64,000 nucleotides of DNA from Arbacia lixula. Its lineage: Eukaryota > Echinodermata > Echinoidea > Arbacioida > Arbaciidae. The notes beneath the pieces were generated by a model that saw only the letters and a program-made list of their open reading frames with translations, did not search any database and had not been told where the DNA came from. Position numbers and translations under genes: made by a program. Location: positions 8,582,733 to 8,646,732 of the forward strand of contig OZ022588.1 in the NCBI GenBank assembly GCA_963669155.1, given 5' to 3'. This document shows, one piece after another, positions 13,001 through 27,427 of this stretch; position 1 is the first letter of the stretch, and the number at the start of each line of letters is the position of its first letter.

Positions 13001-16000
13001 CTTTCTTTTTCTATGGTTTGTTTTCCAGATGGGGTTGTAAAACATCTTTCCATGTATTTGTTGATGAATTAAAGTTACTTTTGATTTCCACAGCAAGGTC
13101 AGCCATTGCCGCCAGGAGAAGCTAGGAATGTGTATGATTCAGGAGGGGCTCGTTACCGGGATGACCTCAACGTGGCGTACGGATCAAAGAGGGCAGCAGA
13201 TGATTATGGAGCTGCTCCACATGGGCGGGATGGCAGACGTCCTGAAGAGAGGGATAATAGAAAGAAAGGCGGAGAAAGTTCTGTGTGGGAATCTGCGATT
13301 GAGTCTCTTGAATCTCTGCACAAGAAGCTTCATGGGCGGCATGAGAAGGAAAAGAACCAGAGGAGTAGAAGCACAGACGTGGACCGGAGAAGAGCAAGAA
13401 GTGCTGGTAGAGATGTTCAGAGAGCTGAGGACATGGATGGCAGAAGATCTAGGAGTCCCAACAGGGCTATTGATATTCGTGGACATTTTAATCAAGCACC
13501 ATCCAGGAGCCCTAGTAGGCCAACTTACAGGCCTGGACATTATAATCGAGCTCGATCTAGAAGTCCAGACAGAGATTCAAACAGAGCTGGAAATTTTGAT
13601 CGAAGACGATCTAGGAGCCCACCTAGACAAAGGACAGGAAGAGGAAGGTCTAGGAGTCCTCGAAGATCTAGGAGTCCCAGAAGATCTATGAGTCCTCCAA
13701 GGACCAGGATGAGAAGTATGGGCCAAGGTAGACCTAGGAGCCCTGCCAGGGATAGTACCAGGGATAGTACCAGGGATATCACCAGGGATAATACGAGGGA
13801 TAGTACCAGGGATAGTACCAGGGATACTACCAGGGATAGCACCAGGGATAGCACCAGGGATAGTACCAGGGATAGCGCCAGAGATAGCACGAGGGATAGT
13901 GCCAGGGATAGCGCCAGAGATAGCACGAGGGATAGTGCCAGGGATTGTACCAGGGATAGCCGCATACCAAGGAGTTCAGAGAGGGAGAGGGAAGACAGGA
14001 AACAGGAGAACAAGAAAACAGGAAATACTTCTACAGAGAAAGGTGGACACAATAAAACTCCAAAAAGCACTCCGGAGAAAGCGCAATCTTCTGAGAAGAA
14101 GGACTTGGATAAGAAGGGGAATGGTCCCCCACCATCTGGTACGGATAAAGCACACAAATACCAAGGGAGACAGAAGGGTACCTTGCAGCAACATGCCAGT
14201 CAGCAGCTGCAGAAGTCCTCTCAAGCAGGTAGCGCTAGGCATGAGGAATCCCCTAAAGCTGGTGCGGCCAGTTTCTCTGGGGGACATCAGGGCAATCTTC
14301 CTCTTCCTGGGAGCAAGACCCAGAAGCAGCTGAGGAAGACTCCGCAGGGCAACAAGGCTCCTGGCTTGGGGAACCAAAGTAAGCCACATCCTGTTGGAAA
14401 ACAGTCCTTGAACAAAACAGGTGGCAAGCAGCAGCAACAACAGCAAGGGAAAGGAGACATACCGCAACAGAAGAAGCAGGGTGCACCTCAGACCGGTAAA
14501 ACCCGACAGAGGCAAACAAAGTGGGATCCCCCTCGTCAACCCATGCCAAAGGCAGGATCCGCTACTCCTACGCCAGCCCTCGCTGATGACCTCACCCCAC
14601 AACCAATGGACCTAGACGATGGGTCTGAGAGCAAACCTCAACCATCTAGTCGTGAAGCTGTTGATAAGCTGAGGAATGTTCTGCTAAGTGCTAATGCTAC
14701 CAACCCACAACCCTGGTTGCAGCCACCAGCACAGCCACCATCTCAGGCACAGTCATTTACCTCGCTGGAGTCGTTGCTAGAACCTCCAACAGCTCCTGCC
14801 CAGAGTAGCAGACCACAACCGAGAGCCCAAAATCAGCAACAGGTAAGTGGTCTTTAATTTTTGAGTCATATTTTTTTTTTAGGATTTTTGTTGTTGTTTG
14901 TTTCTTAGACATTGGAATAGTGTAAGCTCATCATGTGTGAGATTTAATCGATTTATGATGCAAACTTCACCTCAAGAATTACAACTACTTTTGTTTCTCT
15001 ATCACATTGTTAGATTTGAATTAACATGGTGCTAGTTACATGTCTATGGCTTATGAATCGTTAGTACTATGATAAATCAATCTGCCTGACAATAATTAAT
15101 ATTGAGTGATCACCATATTTTTACATAACAATTTTTTTAATACACTGTTGGTCCTGATATGAATTATCTACCTCATGATTTTTTTTACTCACCCTTAATA
15201 TGTCAAAATGTAAATTAATTAAAAATGCTTGAAATTGTTTTACTTGCGAATACATAATGATAAGATGAAAGGTGTTATGGTATGTTGCATTTACATACTC
15301 AGTACCCTACAACAGTGGTTCCTTGCAGAGGGAGGTAATGTTGCCTCATACGTTTAGACCCGTATTCACAATGGTGGCTTAACCAAGACTGCGTTCTTAA
15401 CATAGACTAAGTAACGCAAAATATATCATCTGATGATGTCACAAAATCATTACAGAATCACAATAGGTGCTTCTGGTTTCAATTAAGTGATGTTATTGTT
15501 ATGTGGACAAATTTGATATATATACTACACGTATAGTGATTCCAAAGACAAAATCAATGATAATGAATCAATAATGATGTTTCATGTTTTATTTAGCGTT
15601 CCATTAAGTTAAGTCCAGGTTTAGTAAAGGTATTAAGTTAATCCAGAGAGGTCTCTGCCACCTCTCTGGTTAATCCATCATTGTGAATACAGGCCTTTGT
15701 GTGTCAATTTATAAACACTGTTTTCATTCATTGGAGTCAACATGTTTCCATTCACAGACAGGCCCCAAGTTTGAGCCGACAGGCAAGGGCAAGGCCAAAG
15801 ACAAGTTCAAGTGCACTATCTGCACACTGGTCTTCTCAAGCCAGGATGTAAGTGGTTTCTCATCTCACATCTAAGTCCTTGGCAGTCAATTTGGGACTCA
15901 ATGGTTACTGATGTTTTGTGCAAAAGTGATTAGGAACTTTTTGAATGTCATTGTCATTGTGTAAAGGCCTGTCCAAGTGTAGTTACACGTAGATACTCTT

Positions 16001-19000
16001 GAATGATTTTAATCTACAGTGTGATCCTTAATCTTCTACCAGGTCAAAGGTGATATTCATGTTGGTATACAGTTGCATTCTTTTTGTATCTCTATCAGTA
16101 ATTCCTTCAATGTCAAACTTTTGCACTGGTAGTCTGGGAGTATCTTGTAACTGGTGAATTGAGGCTCGTAAAATTGCAACAATTATGCACTGACCTTTCC
16201 AAACTGAGTAGAAAGTGGATCACACATTATGCTGCTTCCTTGTACTTCATTCTATGCTATTTCTCGTAATTTGTTCATTGAACTTAATCAGACCAGGCAT
16301 TTTCAAGTGTAAATATTACTGGAGAGCATTTTTTCCCCCATTTAAAACATGCAGCCAAAACAAACGTTGGCAAATACAAAATAATGTAAAATGATGTAAA
16401 CTTTAATTTTGTTTAAGTAGGTTTTTAATGCTTATCACAGTTTTTGGATGACATTATCTAATATGGACATGTTTGCACATTTTAGAATGAATAAGCAAAA
16501 CATTGAAGGAGTGGGGGACTAGCCATACATTGTATGAAGCGAGGTCTCAAGAATAGAGCTACTACTGTAAAGAGAAAATATGGTTGAATGAAATGTTTGT
16601 CAGGTTTTTCAGGTTTGCATATTTGCATCAGCATTGCTGATGTGTCCCTTCTCATTCATGGTAAGAATGACGTCACTGTGCTTTGTTCCAAACCAGCTAT
16701 ACACAAATCACTGCATGACCAAGGAGCATAGAGAAAGACTGCAAATCTCCCGGATGGGTATGTTACCAGTTGCAGATCAATCAGAGACCAGCCAGAGTTC
16801 TGATATGGGTGCGAAGAAGAAGGGTGCACAGGGAACAAACAGTCAGCAGCCGCTTGGGCCTGCCACAGCCACGCAGCAGAATAGGTATGGTAACTTTCCC
16901 AAACAGCCGTCAACAGGGCTTGGAGTCACTACCGTTCCTGGAAACCAGCTGCCACCTTTGGGGCAGAGGAACCTGCAGCGGTTGGGCGGTCCTGGACGGG
17001 GGCCAAAGCAGTCGGACCTACACACTGGCCAGCAACTGGAGGGGTCCTTCCTGGAAGCCTATCGTCAACGAATGAACATGGTGACCAAGGCCGGTCAGGA
17101 GGACAAGCTAGCCAGCTCCTCTAGCCTTGACCAGAAGCAGCAGGGATTGGACAGCCTGTCAGGTCTGGAGAAGCCAGGACCATCCTCTGCAGCACTTGGT
17201 GGGCGAGGGTCGGCCGGAACTGGGAAGGATTTCAGCAGCACCAGCGGGCTGGGAGCTCCACAACAGCAGGCGGGTGTTGTTGATGTTTCTCCAACCAGGT
17301 AAGGTTTTTTGTGAGAAGAGCTGTTTCATTATTGCTCTGTAGAAGGTATATGGAGCTAGTCTTAGATCTATCACTATCAAGAACACAGAATAGCAATACC
17401 GGTACCTCGGTACCTGGTCTGTACTCATTGATTCGAAATTGACTTATCATAGATCAAGAGCAAGAGCAAGATCAAGAGCACATATTTCCTTAATATTCAC
17501 TGATGGTATCAAGTTACCGATGGAAATATTTAAGTCCTGCCTACTAGTATTTGGTTCTGCTGCACAAATTTGCCACTTATGATTCAATCATCATACATTC
17601 TTGGTCACTGGGCTTCAAGGGATGTATGAGCATCTAAAGTTTATCCACCCATGTTCGAACTATATTATGCCAGCGACAACTCCACTAGGATTCATGTTTT
17701 GATCAATTTTTAATTTTTCTATTCAGGTATGAGGATGTTTTTAAAGGTATTATCAATATCCATGGTGCAGACTGATGTCTCCAACTGATGCTGCCATGGG
17801 ATCAGAATGATCATCCAGTGTCATTATCCAGAGGCAGGAAGAGCCACGTTAACCCTCTGTGCACCAGATACACTGATCTTTATGGGAGTTGTGTGCATTA
17901 CTAGTGAAAAAAAAAATCCACACGGCACACAAAGGGTTAATTGTAACTAACTTTCAGTTGATGATGGTATATATTTTACCATATTTCCTTGTGTATGGCA
18001 CGATCAAGGCCTGCTTTGTAGGCTGAACAACCTGCAAGGGGACTACCACCCGGGGGCGTCAGCATCGTACACCAGTCTCAGCCGGCTTTCAGTGTGTGGG
18101 CTATCTGTCTACTTTACTGGGTTTTGCACCGCACTCTTTTCCATAAAGGGACTGGGGCCTCCAACATGTGTAGGGTGTCACTCTGTAAAGAGAGGACCTC
18201 CATGAAGCGCCCTGCCCAAGTCCGAGGGATGAAGCGCTATACTCCGCATAGGGGGTTGCCGAGCTACACATAAGCGACTTTCCTGATGAACTATCCGTGC
18301 CATTGTTTGCAAATGCTGGATAATATCACCGTATGAGTATATCGTCTAAATATGTTTAGACAAGGGATGAAGCACTATGTTCCACAGAGGGGGTAGCAAA
18401 GCTACACACAGCATAGCTTTGCCTTCCTCATGAAGCATTTTTACCAGTCTTTGCAAGTGTGGGATAATTTCACCATATGAGTATGTTGTCCAAATATGTT
18501 CATGTTAATCTTTTATCTTCAATTTTTCACAACAATCTAGATGACCGAGTGGCATTCCTTAAATTCAAAATATTATTTTGATGATTGTATTTTTGATGAA
18601 TTCATTTTCGCCTCAACTTTATTATGGTTGGGCGACCCCATCACAAATGTTGAATTTCTGATGGATCCCCTGCTTGAGCCAGAGGAGGAACACTTTTTGT
18701 TGAAAGTTCATTGGTCTGATGAGTAGAACCCATGATACCAAACAAGGGAGAGTGCAGCAAGGCATGCAGCAAGAAGGGATCAAAGCCATTGACGGACAGA
18801 AGCATGGAACTGCCAAACGATTGGTCTGGACGATGAGGCGAGGCAAGGGGAGGCCTGAGAAGACCAAGGATGAAGCATTGGCAACTTTCTGCAGCCATCT
18901 TATGCCCTTCTTCATCCAGGAATAGATAGCCAATTAAAGGGTTGGTTGTGAGGAATATTCAAATTGTAGCCAGCAGGGCAAGGGGAGGCCTGAGAAGACC

Positions 19001-22000
19001 AAGGATGAAGCATTGGCAACTTTCTGCAGCCATCTTACCCCCTTCTTCATCCAGGAATAGATAGCCAATTAAAGGGTTGGTTGTGAGGAATATTCAAATT
19101 GTAGCCAGCAGGGCTCTGTAGAGAGTGGAGATCCAGCTGGAGGTAAAACCTGCAAGCTCTTTGGGTCTATTTGGGAATGAACAGATATATGGTTCATGGT
19201 TGGAGATGAGCTCCCCAAACCTGAACAATGTTGATGTCAGTCCGTTCGAACAGAGTGATTAAAACAGACGCTGTCACTCACACAGTGTGGGGAAATCAAC
19301 CTGTGACAGCATATCGGGCCAACTTGTGCTTGGCATACAGATTTTAGTTCTCCATTTTTGCGAAAGTCAAGATAAGCTCCAATTCCTGACCCAAATCTCT
19401 TTCCTAACAGACTTTTGGCACAAAAAACAAATGCCCAAATAAATGAAGAGTGAATGCGGATCATAGAGCTTAATGTTCAGAGTAATGAATGACAGGGCCT
19501 GTGCAGCTTTCATCCATTGAATGCTGAGCGTATGCAACGAACGACCAAGGATTACCAAGTGTACGTCTAGCTGCCTGTAATCCAGTCATGTGACATGTTC
19601 CAGCTCAACCCATCAATGCACAAGAAGTCCATGTCGCTATCATTCACCAACCTCTCGGAGGATCCTTCATCTCTGATGGCAACCTGAGCAGAAATGTTGG
19701 AGGAGCTGCTGGCGATCAGTGACTTCGCACATGTTATTGAAAAACACTACCTTTATTGTAAACAGACATTGCCGGTGATGTATGTCTGTATTCGAGCTTT
19801 GTGCATGTGAAATTGACATCTTGTGAAAGTAGGTCAAAGTACGCTGTGTACATGTGTCGGCTATTCATTTGCCATTGTATAGACAAAGGTCGTATACTTG
19901 TATACGTTGTGCATTCTCTATGACACCTTTCAGATGGGGTCAATGTATTTGGACAATCAGCCGACGAGAAGGAAAGGTACACCGAAAATGTGAAACGTTC
20001 TCACAGCAAATGCTCAACTTACACATAATGAATTGATCATTGTGTTGTCTCAAAACATGAACAAAACCTTAAAAATCCCCTAGCATTCAAGCTGCTTCAA
20101 CAGAAACTGTTTGAATACTACCTATGACTAATGCAAGGGTTTCTGTCAGCTGCAGCATACATTCATGCAGTCTTGCGTTCCAGGAATATCTATTGTGCCC
20201 AGTTACTTACCCTTTAAAGTCATACTGTATGTCTCTCTGGATATAATTGATTGATAATTTTTGCTGAGTGCAGTGCTACTGATTGGTGTCAAAGCGGATC
20301 CTGTCAATTACAAGAGAAAGAAAAGATTACAGTGAAAATGGATGGATGGCATCAGAGAAGACCACTGCCACGTTGCATAAAACTTACCATTAATGGTAAT
20401 TCTACCATCAATGGTAACTACCATGGTAAAATTGCTCGACAACCAATCAAATTAAATGTTTCTGTGGAAGTTTGCCATTTTTTAAAGCAAAGTTGCCATC
20501 AATGGAAAGTTTCATGCAACGGGCCCCAGGAGGCTTTAGTGGAAGACAGTGACATGGAGAAGTCACCCCAATGACACTACTTCTGGGATGAAAGCCAGAA
20601 GGAGAAGAAATAGTTGATGGTATGGACAAGAACCTTCTGAGGATGATAACTTGGACTTTGTAAATGCTGCATTAGAAGTGGTAAATTCCCGGACATCTAA
20701 TCTGAAATTAAGCTGACACTAGAAGGTGCTTTTGTTTCCTGACCATAAGATAAGAAATTGGTCAAGTAACGTGAGTTGAGTCTGTCCTCAGTTCCATGTT
20801 GGATGCAGGGTGGTCACCAGAAAATCTTTCACGCATGGCTCAAAAAAGCAGAATGTCACTTTTTGTCCGATATCTGTGCTGGACGCGTGGTACACAACTA
20901 TGGAACGCGTGACTCAAAGAAAACAAAAACAATAAGAATAATAAGACTGATACTGATTTTACGCATGGTGCAGTGAATTTACACGTGGCTCACAATAATC
21001 TGTCCTGCCATCAGTGCTACCATAGTGATGCTCTGTCTCTTCGTACTCCTAGTTGCTTAATTTCCACACACTGGCAAGAATACTGTAGCAACTGGACCCT
21101 ATTGAAGGTAAACTTGACCTTCACATTGATGAGGACTTGAAAAACCTTCTAGTCCTCTGCCGTGTCCTCTACACAGGAACCACAATGATTACTACTTTAC
21201 TGGTCTGTAGTAGAAATAGCATAGAAGCTTAATTTAGGTAGCCTGGCTGGGTGGTTCGACCCTTGTCCTTCAATAATACATCTCTGCGAATCAAATACCA
21301 GCAATAGCCAACACCAAGGAGTGGTTTCGATATAGATATTAACACTAACATCTTCAATCGCTGCTCATGGATGAATATTGTTCTGGAGCAGTCTGTCATC
21401 AGATTTGGACCCCGACATCCAGGATGTGCTGCAGGAAATACAATGTAGATGCCGACCTTGCCCATGAAGTCTCATTGCACAACTCGCCTCAGCCTCCCAA
21501 GGAAAGGATATACAGTGTGCAGCAAAGTGTACACTCTTCTTCCCCATGAAACATTGCACGAGTGTTTTTGTGACTTGGACCTACTGAAGACTGACATCCA
21601 GGAAGTGCAGCAGGAAACAGATGGCTGTCCTCAACCATGAGGTCTTGATGAACCACTAGCCTCAGCCTTAGAAGGAGAGGAGTGACAATGCTGATCAAGA
21701 TGTGCAGTCTTCCTCCCCATGAAGCATGCAGGAGTGTCCTGCAACTTGGACCTACTGAAGACTGGTAACCAGGAAGTGCAGCAGGAAACAGATGGCTATC
21801 CTCAACCATGAGGGCTCAATGGACCACTAGCTTCAGCTTCCCAAGGAGAGGAGTGACAATGCTGCTGAAGATGTGCAGGTGAACAATGCAGGAGTGTCCT
21901 GCAGCATTGACCTACCGAAGACTGACATCCAGGAAGTGCAGCAGGAAACAGATGGCTGACATCACCTTGAGGGTTCAATGATGTACTAGCCTGGGCCTCC

Positions 22001-24366
22001 CAAGAGAGGATGGACAGTGTTGATCAAGATCTACATTCTTCTCTCCCATGAATAATGCAGGAGTGTTCTGCAGTTTAGACCTTCTGAAGACGTGACATCC
22101 AGGAAGTGCAGCAGGAAACTGATGCTGTACTCAACCTGGAGGTCTCAACGAACCATTAGACTCAACCTCCCAAGGAGAGGATAGACAATGCTGATCAAGA
22201 TGTGCAGGTGAACAATGCAGGGGTGTCCTGCAGCATTGACCCTACTGAAGACTGACACCAAGAAGTGCAGCAGGAAATAGATGGCTGTCCTGACCCTGAG
22301 GTCTCAATGGACCACTGAGTTCAGGCCTCCCAAGGAGAGGATGGACGATGATGATCAAGATGTGCACTCTTCTTCGCCATGAACAATGCAGGAGTGTCTT
22401 CCAACTTTGACCTACTGAAGACTATATCCTCCACAGCTATGTTTGTGAATTGTTTATCAAGTAGAAACTCAAAGGAGCAAGCATTTCACTCACATGGCAG
22501 TCCAAAGGTGGGCAAGCTATTTCATCATTTCATCATGCAACTGAAGATAGTGTAGGGAACAATGGTGTGCTGCAATCAACAGGAATGTAACCACCTCGTT
22601 ATTCATCCGAGTTTTGAGCGTTGCTTGCAGAAGATGGGTCTCAGGAGAGACTTACACATGGGCTAAGGGCTCTATTGTGACTTTGACGTGTCTTCAATCC
22701 CCGTGATCATCCAAGCTTAGGGCATTGTCTACAGAAGATGGGTCGAGGGAGAGGTTAACACCTTCAATATTGCACTCACCTGTGGCTGTGACGACCCTTA
22801 AAACTTCTTGATCATCCAGGATTTGTGCATTGTCTTCAAAAGACAAGTCAAATAAGAGGCCATCACATGAAATGCAGCTCTCTCTTGTGACCTTGACATG
22901 CCTTCGACCTTCTTGATCATCCAGGCTTTGTTTGGTGTCTTCAGAAGATGGGTCCAAGGAGAGGCCTACACATGCAGTACAGAGCTGCCGTATGCCTTTG
23001 ATGAACTCAGAATCATCCAAAATTCATCCAGTGGCTTCTGAAGATGGCTCCAAGGAGAGGCTACAATATGCTATAAAAACTTCTCTTGTGGCTTTAATGT
23101 CCCTTAGACTTCGTTGATTATTCAAGTCTTTGCCTTGTCTAGAGAAGACGGCTTCAAGAAGAGGGCTACACATGCAGAGCTGTTTCGTGCCATTGACATG
23201 CCTTAATTCTTCTTGATCATCCAAACTTAGTGCATTGTCTGCAGAAAAAAGGTCCAAAGAGAGGTCAATACATGCCATACTGAGCGCGCTTGTAACTTTG
23301 AGGCACCTTCGACCTCCTTGATCATCAGGCTTTGGGCATTGTCTTCAGAAGACGGGTCCAATAAGAGGCTATCACATGAAATACAGAGCTTTCTTATGTG
23401 TTTGATGTGCCTTTAAACTTCTTGATCATCCAAGATTTGTGCATTTTCTTTAGAAGACGGATCCAATAAGAGGCTGAAATCACATGAAATATAAGACACT
23501 CTTGTGACTTTAACATCCCTTAGACCTTCTCGATCATCCAGGCTTTGTTCGTTGTGCTCACAAGATGGGTCCAAGGAGAGGCCTGCACATGCTGCAGGTG
23601 AACTAAGAGAGGTTAACACATGCTGTACTGAGCCCGCTTGTAACTTTGAGGCACCTTCGACCTCCTTGATCATCAGGCTTTGGGCATTGTCTTCAGAAGA
23701 CGGGTCCAATAAGAGGCTATTACATAAAATACAGAGCTTTCTTATGTGTTTGATGTGCCTTTAATCGTATTGATCATCCAGGATTTGTGCATTGTCTTCA
23801 AAAGACAAGTCATATAAGAGGCCATCACATGAAATGCAGCACTCTCTTGTGACCTTGACATGCCTTCGACCTTCTTGATCATCCAGGCTTTGTTCCCTGT
23901 TTTCAGAAGATGGGTCCAAGGAGAGGTCTGCACATGCAGTACAAAGCTGTCTTATGCTTTTGATGCTCTCAGAACCTCTCAATCATCCAAGATTCGTGCA
24001 GTGGCCTGCGGGAGACCGGTCCAAGGAGAGGTTTACGAATGCGATACAGAGCTCTCTTTGATGGCCTTGATGCTGTGCTTTAGACACAATGTACATAGCA
24101 TGAATGTTTCCACAGAGTTAATCAGCACATCAGATTCAAGGAAATATATGTTCATGTTTGTTGGATATCTAATACTGTGTCTTTTCTCTTGGTGACATCA
24201 AGCATGCTCTTTTGTTCATCTGCCATTTAGCATTAACTTGATAATGCATTGAAGGTGTCCTCGAAACATGTTCTTTATTGTACCAATATAACAAATGCAA
24301 AATCAGTACTTACTACTACATGCACTACTACTTCTACTTCTACTACTTCTACTACTACGACTACTC

Positions 24367-24398
<32 letters not shown>

Positions 24399-26980
24399 GC
24401 TACTACTGCTACTACTACTACTACTACTTCTACTTCTACTACTACTACTACTACTACTACTATTACTACTACTGCTACTACTACTACTATTACTAGTACT
24501 ACTACTGCTACTACTATTACCACTACTGCTACTACTGCTTCTACTATTACTACTATTTCTGCATGTATGTTTTTATTTAATTGTTGTGACAATGTCTGTT
24601 GCACAAAGCTTCCAAATCCTTTTGAGAAAGCTAGCTTTTATCTGGTATCTTCACATGTTGCATTTCTGCAATATTGTATGTGGCATGAGGATATCAAAAA
24701 TAATTGAAAGATTACTTAGGTTTAAAAAAAAATTTGAAAGAAAAAACCTCAGCACTGTTCATTGGTTGCAGATCAGGCGAGACGCATGGTTTAACCACCT
24801 TGTTTGAATTTCTTGTGTTATGTTATGTATGTACAAGTGAAAGAAGTCCTGTCGTGCAATTATTTCATACTTGTAAGAAGAACATGCATAGGACATCTCA
24901 TGCTCTCTCCAGATTTGCTTCCTAACTTTATGTTTTCATTTAAAAATAACATATCATTATTTCTGAGTAAAGAATGTCTAGTTTTGTTTGTTAATGCCAT
25001 ATTGTGATCCATGTACAGTGACCAATACTGTGTGTGCATTATTTGTGCATTTTGATTTTTGCATATTTATTTTCCCCTTGTTTCTAGTTCCTTTTAGAAT
25101 TTCTAGCCAAGTATTTTTCTTTTCTTCAAGTTCATCCCTTGTTTCTTTCTGTCTCATTATCGCAATAGGAATATGTAACATCTGAGTAATCATTTTTTTG
25201 GACACATATCATGTGATTGTTCGTGTTTTGCATATCATCAGTTAATATTTCCTATTCCTATTTCCTATCCAGCGGATGGAAACTCACGTGAACTGTGTGC
25301 TGGATAGACTGCATAATCCGGTATTATAGCAATCGCGAATAATCCTGAATGATAGCGAGATTCAAACAGGATGTATGCCAGCCAGACTCGTGTCCTCTAT
25401 CTTTTCAATGATTTTTTCTGTTTTATTTATTTACCTTGTCGTCTTATAGAGATGGAACTTTGGACGAAGCAGAGGTGGATCAGTACACTCCGCAGTACTC
25501 ACTGCTTCCTTTGGGTGTTGCAGAGAATGAAATGTTTGGTACGTCTCTTCTCTATACTCTATTCTTCCATCAAGCTTGCTTTGCCATCTCTCAGTTTTGG
25601 TGCTGTAACCCTTACATCCCCAGGCCTGAGTAGCCCCATAGGCTACCACTGCACATATTCATGCTAGTGGTAAAGAGAGAGTTTAAAGACAGCCAGTCCC
25701 TTTTTCAGATCACCCCAAAACCATCGAAACATTGGCAAAACATATAGAGAAGTGTTAGCAAGCTCTATATTCAAAATTTCAAACTGATACGTAGTGTAAA
25801 ATTCAAATAATGCACGTAAACAACGTCTGATTAATAGTTTTTACCTCAGGCTCTTAGCAGTTTGTGTTGAAATATCTGCTTTATTGATTACTCTGTTTAT
25901 TAAATTATAAAACGCATTATGAAAAAAATTGTTCTATGGAAGGAATCATCTCCAAAGTTTGGTAGTTACTCATCAAATAAGGATTTCACACACGCATAAT
26001 AACCACATAGATACTGTAACTAAGACTAATACTTTTTTCGTAGTACGAAAAATGTCGGTTTGAAATTTAACGGCTAAATTTTTTTTACATACAGAAAGCT
26101 TCAACATGTTATATTCTTAGAAATGGTTTTGAATCACACTTTCTTCAATTTACGATCGTGATAGACGATTTCAAATTTTAAGCTTGCAAAAGGGACGGAC
26201 AATCTTTAAAGATGTAAAGATGATCTAAATTTAAAGATCAAGCAGGAACATTACAGATGCAGACTTGCCATGGGTGTGGATAATGTGTCACATTGATAGA
26301 CTGTTGATAACAGCACCACTGCAGTATGTTCCACTGCTGTGTCCCTTTAGGCAGGCATCTTTCACTCCTGTCAGTCCCTCCTTAATTTAGCCTCTCTGTC
26401 TCTATCTTTACTCCATCCTTTAATCCTGTCCATCTCTCCTTCATTTAGTATCTATCTTTACTCTATCCCTCGCTCATGTCAATCTCTCTTTCATTTAGTT
26501 TCTATCTTTACTCTATCCCTCGCTCATGTCAATCTCTCTTTCATTTAGTCTCTATCTTTACTCTATCCCTCGCTCATGTCAATCTCTCTTTCATTTAGTC
26601 TCTATCTTTATTCTATCCTTCACTCCTGTCAATCTCTCTTTCATTTTGTCTCTATCTTTACTCTATCCCTCGCTCATGTCAATCTCTCTTTCATTTAGTC
26701 TCTATCTTTATTCTATCCTTCACTCCTGTCAATCACTCCCTCATTTAGTCTCTATCTTTAATTCATCCCTCGCTCCTGTCCATCTCTCCTTTATTAATTC
26801 ATCCTTCTCTCCTCTCTGTCTCTCCTACAGGCATGGAGTTCATCCTGCCTGTGACAGGCTTCTTCTGCAAGGCCTGCTCAAAGTTCTTCAACACAAAGAA
26901 CATTGCCTACAACATCCACTGTCGCAGCACCAAGCATCACACTAAATGCAAAGTAAGTACTACTAGTACTACTACTACTT

Positions 26981-27023
<43 letters not shown>

Positions 27024-27273
27024 CTCTACTATATCTCAAAGCTGTCAAGTATCCCTGATTCCACAGGAGTCTCCCTGAAGATAGACCAATATTACTGCAT
27101 TCTATTTCATCACCTCACCTAATCTCCCTGATATTGATCATCATTAGGTTGTACGCATTTGATAGACATCTCCCTGATTTCTGATGAAATTTTCCCAAAT
27201 CTCCCTGATTGTTGAATTTCAATGTTGGTACGTCTGACTTCTACTACTTCTACTTCTATTATTACTACTACTA

Positions 27274-27308
<35 letters not shown>

Positions 27309-27312
27309 GCTT

Positions 27313-27346
<34 letters not shown>

Positions 27347-27372
27347 CTCTACTACTACTGCTACTACTGCTT

Positions 27373-27427
<55 letters not shown>

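Larger units (their letters stand above)
4839..13093. other. Intron 2 (8.3 kb), repeat-bearing
   Basis: No exon is supported inside. Contents: a fragment of the TTTGCAAAG palindromic MITE (about 5040-5170, whose apparent exon at 5095 is part of the repeat), G-rich runs near 7545-7575, a diverged duplication around 7765-7980, pyrimidine-rich sequence 8750-9010, a family-A MITE (9664-10092), a 142-bp tandem duplication (11262-11515) and a poly-G run (11625-11642). Confidence 0.65.
17299..25449. other. Intron 5 (8.2 kb), minisatellite-rich
   Basis: Holds a 92-bp palindromic repeat (17848-17939), two diverged copies of a 140-bp unit (about 18216-18500), a 135-bp tandem duplication (18842-19111), a repeat of the ACCATCAATGGTAAC type (about 20370-20520), a 165-bp array, a 105-bp array and a (TAC)n tract. 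No exon of the host gene is supported within it. Confidence 0.65.
25539..26830. other. Intron 6, with a MITE and a pyrimidine minisatellite
   Basis: Contains an inverted-repeat element at 25682-26211 and a 50-bp CT-rich minisatellite running up to the acceptor of exon 7. Confidence 0.65.

Noticed and set aside
13540..14157. Minus-strand 205-codon Leu/Ser-rich frame opposite the RDST repeats
   Set aside because: A mirror of the 12-bp repeat; the plus strand has matching splice sites and family-like protein sequence.
18541..18933. Several overlapping 60-100-codon frames near the 135-bp duplication
   Set aside because: Short, on both strands, overlapping a duplicated non-coding block, with no recognised protein motif.
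24275..24807. Long open frames of Leu, Thr, Tyr or Val through 24.3-24.6 kb, and again at 27.1-27.5 kb
   Set aside because: They are the six-frame translations of (TAC)n microsatellites; no splice sites, start context or conserved sequence surrounds them.
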